A stretch of DNA of 58,589 nucleotides from Aliagarivorans marinus DSM 23064 (GTDB taxonomy: Bacteria; Pseudomonadota; Gammaproteobacteria; Enterobacterales; Celerinatantimonadaceae): positions 1 through 58,589 of the forward strand of contig NZ_AUBY01000027.1 in the NCBI RefSeq assembly GCF_000429485.1, in the 5' to 3' direction. Numbering within the stretch: the first letter of the stretch is position 1; each line of letters starts with the position of its first letter. The position numbers and the translations under genes were made by a program. Of this stretch, positions 58,046-58,589 are shown one piece after another. Under the pieces are notes generated by a model, which saw only the letters and a list, made by a program, of their open reading frames with translations, was not told where the DNA came from and ran no database searches.

Positions 58046-58345
58046 CGGTCATCCATTGGTAACTACAAGCATAACGCTTACCATGTGTTGCTGATGGATA
58101 GTACCGGACAAACTTAGTTAAGTGTATAAAATCATTGGTTTATTCTGGACCAAACCTCTGCTCAGCTTCCGTGCAAGCCCTTAGCGGATTCCGAGGGCTT
58201 TGATTGTGAGTAGCTAGGGCGCATAAACCCGGCTCTGGACATTTTCGTGTTAGGAAAGCGGAGACTAGGCGTTGTTGCCTAAATAGAATTGAACCTATTC
58301 GCTCATCTGCGATCTGATCGTTAAACCCTACTATCAGGTCGCACT
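58046..58345. other. Region between exported protein gene and IS5 element
   Basis: About 300 bases without a supported gene; it includes the left end of the IS and its promoter. Nothing else recognisable is seen. Confidence 0.4.
58268..58285 (+). repeat. Probable left inverted repeat of an IS5-family element
   Basis: GGCGTTGTTGCCTAAATA closely resembles the terminal inverted repeat of the IS5/IS903 group, which begins GGCTTTGTTG and ends TAAAT, and lies 60 bases before the transposase start. The right end lies outside the window. Confidence 0.7.
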
Positions 58346-58589
58346 ATGGGCACCGCCAAGGGCAAAATCACCAATTGGAAACAGTACAATCACACCTTAA
58401 CTCAAAGAGGCTCGTTAACCTTTTGGATGGACGATGCGGCTATCAAGCATTGGTACAACCAACACCCTTCTGGTCGCCGAGGTCGTAGCAATACGTACAG
58501 TGACTCAGCCATCAGCACCGCGCTCATGATTAAGGGCGTGTTTAAGCTACCTCTGCGAGCGCTGGAAGGATTTATCAACTCGATATTTC
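58346..58589 (+). mobile_element. IS5-family transposase, N-terminal part (cut by window end)
   Basis: An ATG at 58346 opens a frame running to the window end (about 81 residues): KGKITNWKQYNHTLTQRGSLTFWMDDAAIKHWYNQ and the helical TALMIKGVFKLPLRALEGF segment match the start of IS5/IS903-type DDE transposases. The catalytic DDE residues lie beyond the window. Together with the left inverted repeat it shows an element inserted about 200-220 bases before the start of the large exported protein gene, upstream of it. Confidence 0.88.

Overview
The window reads as chromosome of a marine-type Gammaproteobacterium, closest in gene content to Alteromonadales/Vibrionales relatives. This rests on the ChrR-sigma-E photo-oxidative regulon, FolE/FolX/FolM with photolyases, a DUF1127-MocR pair, tandem chemoreceptors, a LamB porin and a GH43 xylosidase. 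Most of it is gene-dense and moderately GC-rich; about 47.6-49.0 kb is clearly AT-rich. The window is cut inside an insertion sequence at both ends: the 3' end of an IS200/IS605-type tnpA on the left and the 5' end of an IS5-family transposase on the right. I cannot name a species.

0.3-8 kb holds an ECF sigma factor, its zinc-binding anti-sigma ChrR and a LON-substrate-binding-domain protein on the minus strand. Facing away is a tight plus-strand operon: NTF2-like protein, SDR, FAD oxidoreductase, DUF1365, CFA-synthase-like methyltransferase, DUF2878 and chalcone-isomerase-like protein. A second block of the same probable regulon lies at 14.6-19.3 kb on the minus strand: folX, folE, folM, a DASH cryptochrome and an iron-sulfur photolyase. 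Both blocks carry a similar candidate promoter ending in CGTAGT with a 16-base spacer. Between them are an MBL-fold gene broken by an in-frame TGA, a frameshifted GT2 gene, a small zinc-ribbon protein, a glutathionyl-hydroquinone reductase, a periplasmic binding protein, and a KefG-KefB type potassium efflux pair.

19.4-45.7 kb is mixed housekeeping and accessory sequence: small exported proteins, maltoporin, a 1807-residue multi-PAS hybrid kinase, a DTW-domain tRNA modification enzyme, GH43 xylosidase with a divergent AraC regulator, two tandem paralogous chemoreceptors, a lipoprotein with a probable frameshift, a TauE exporter, DUF3392, a queuosine-tRNA mannosyltransferase homologue, a YcaQ-type DNA glycosylase, a TDT/SLAC1 transporter, LysR and quinone oxidoreductase genes, and a YHS-like metal-binding protein.

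45.7-58 kb is the more accessory part. It has a divergent DUF1127/MocR pair with six copies of an ATCTGT motif between the genes. It then has an AT-rich island with a small winged-helix regulator and an orphan IS3-OrfA-like protein, and an HxlR regulator with three 15-bp iterons facing an exported SnoaL-like protein. Last come several large exported proteins of unknown function, including an EF-hand protein, a c-type-heme-motif lipoprotein and a protein with an Asp-Glu repeat encoded by a hexanucleotide tandem repeat. No tRNA, rRNA, CRISPR array or riboswitch was recognised.
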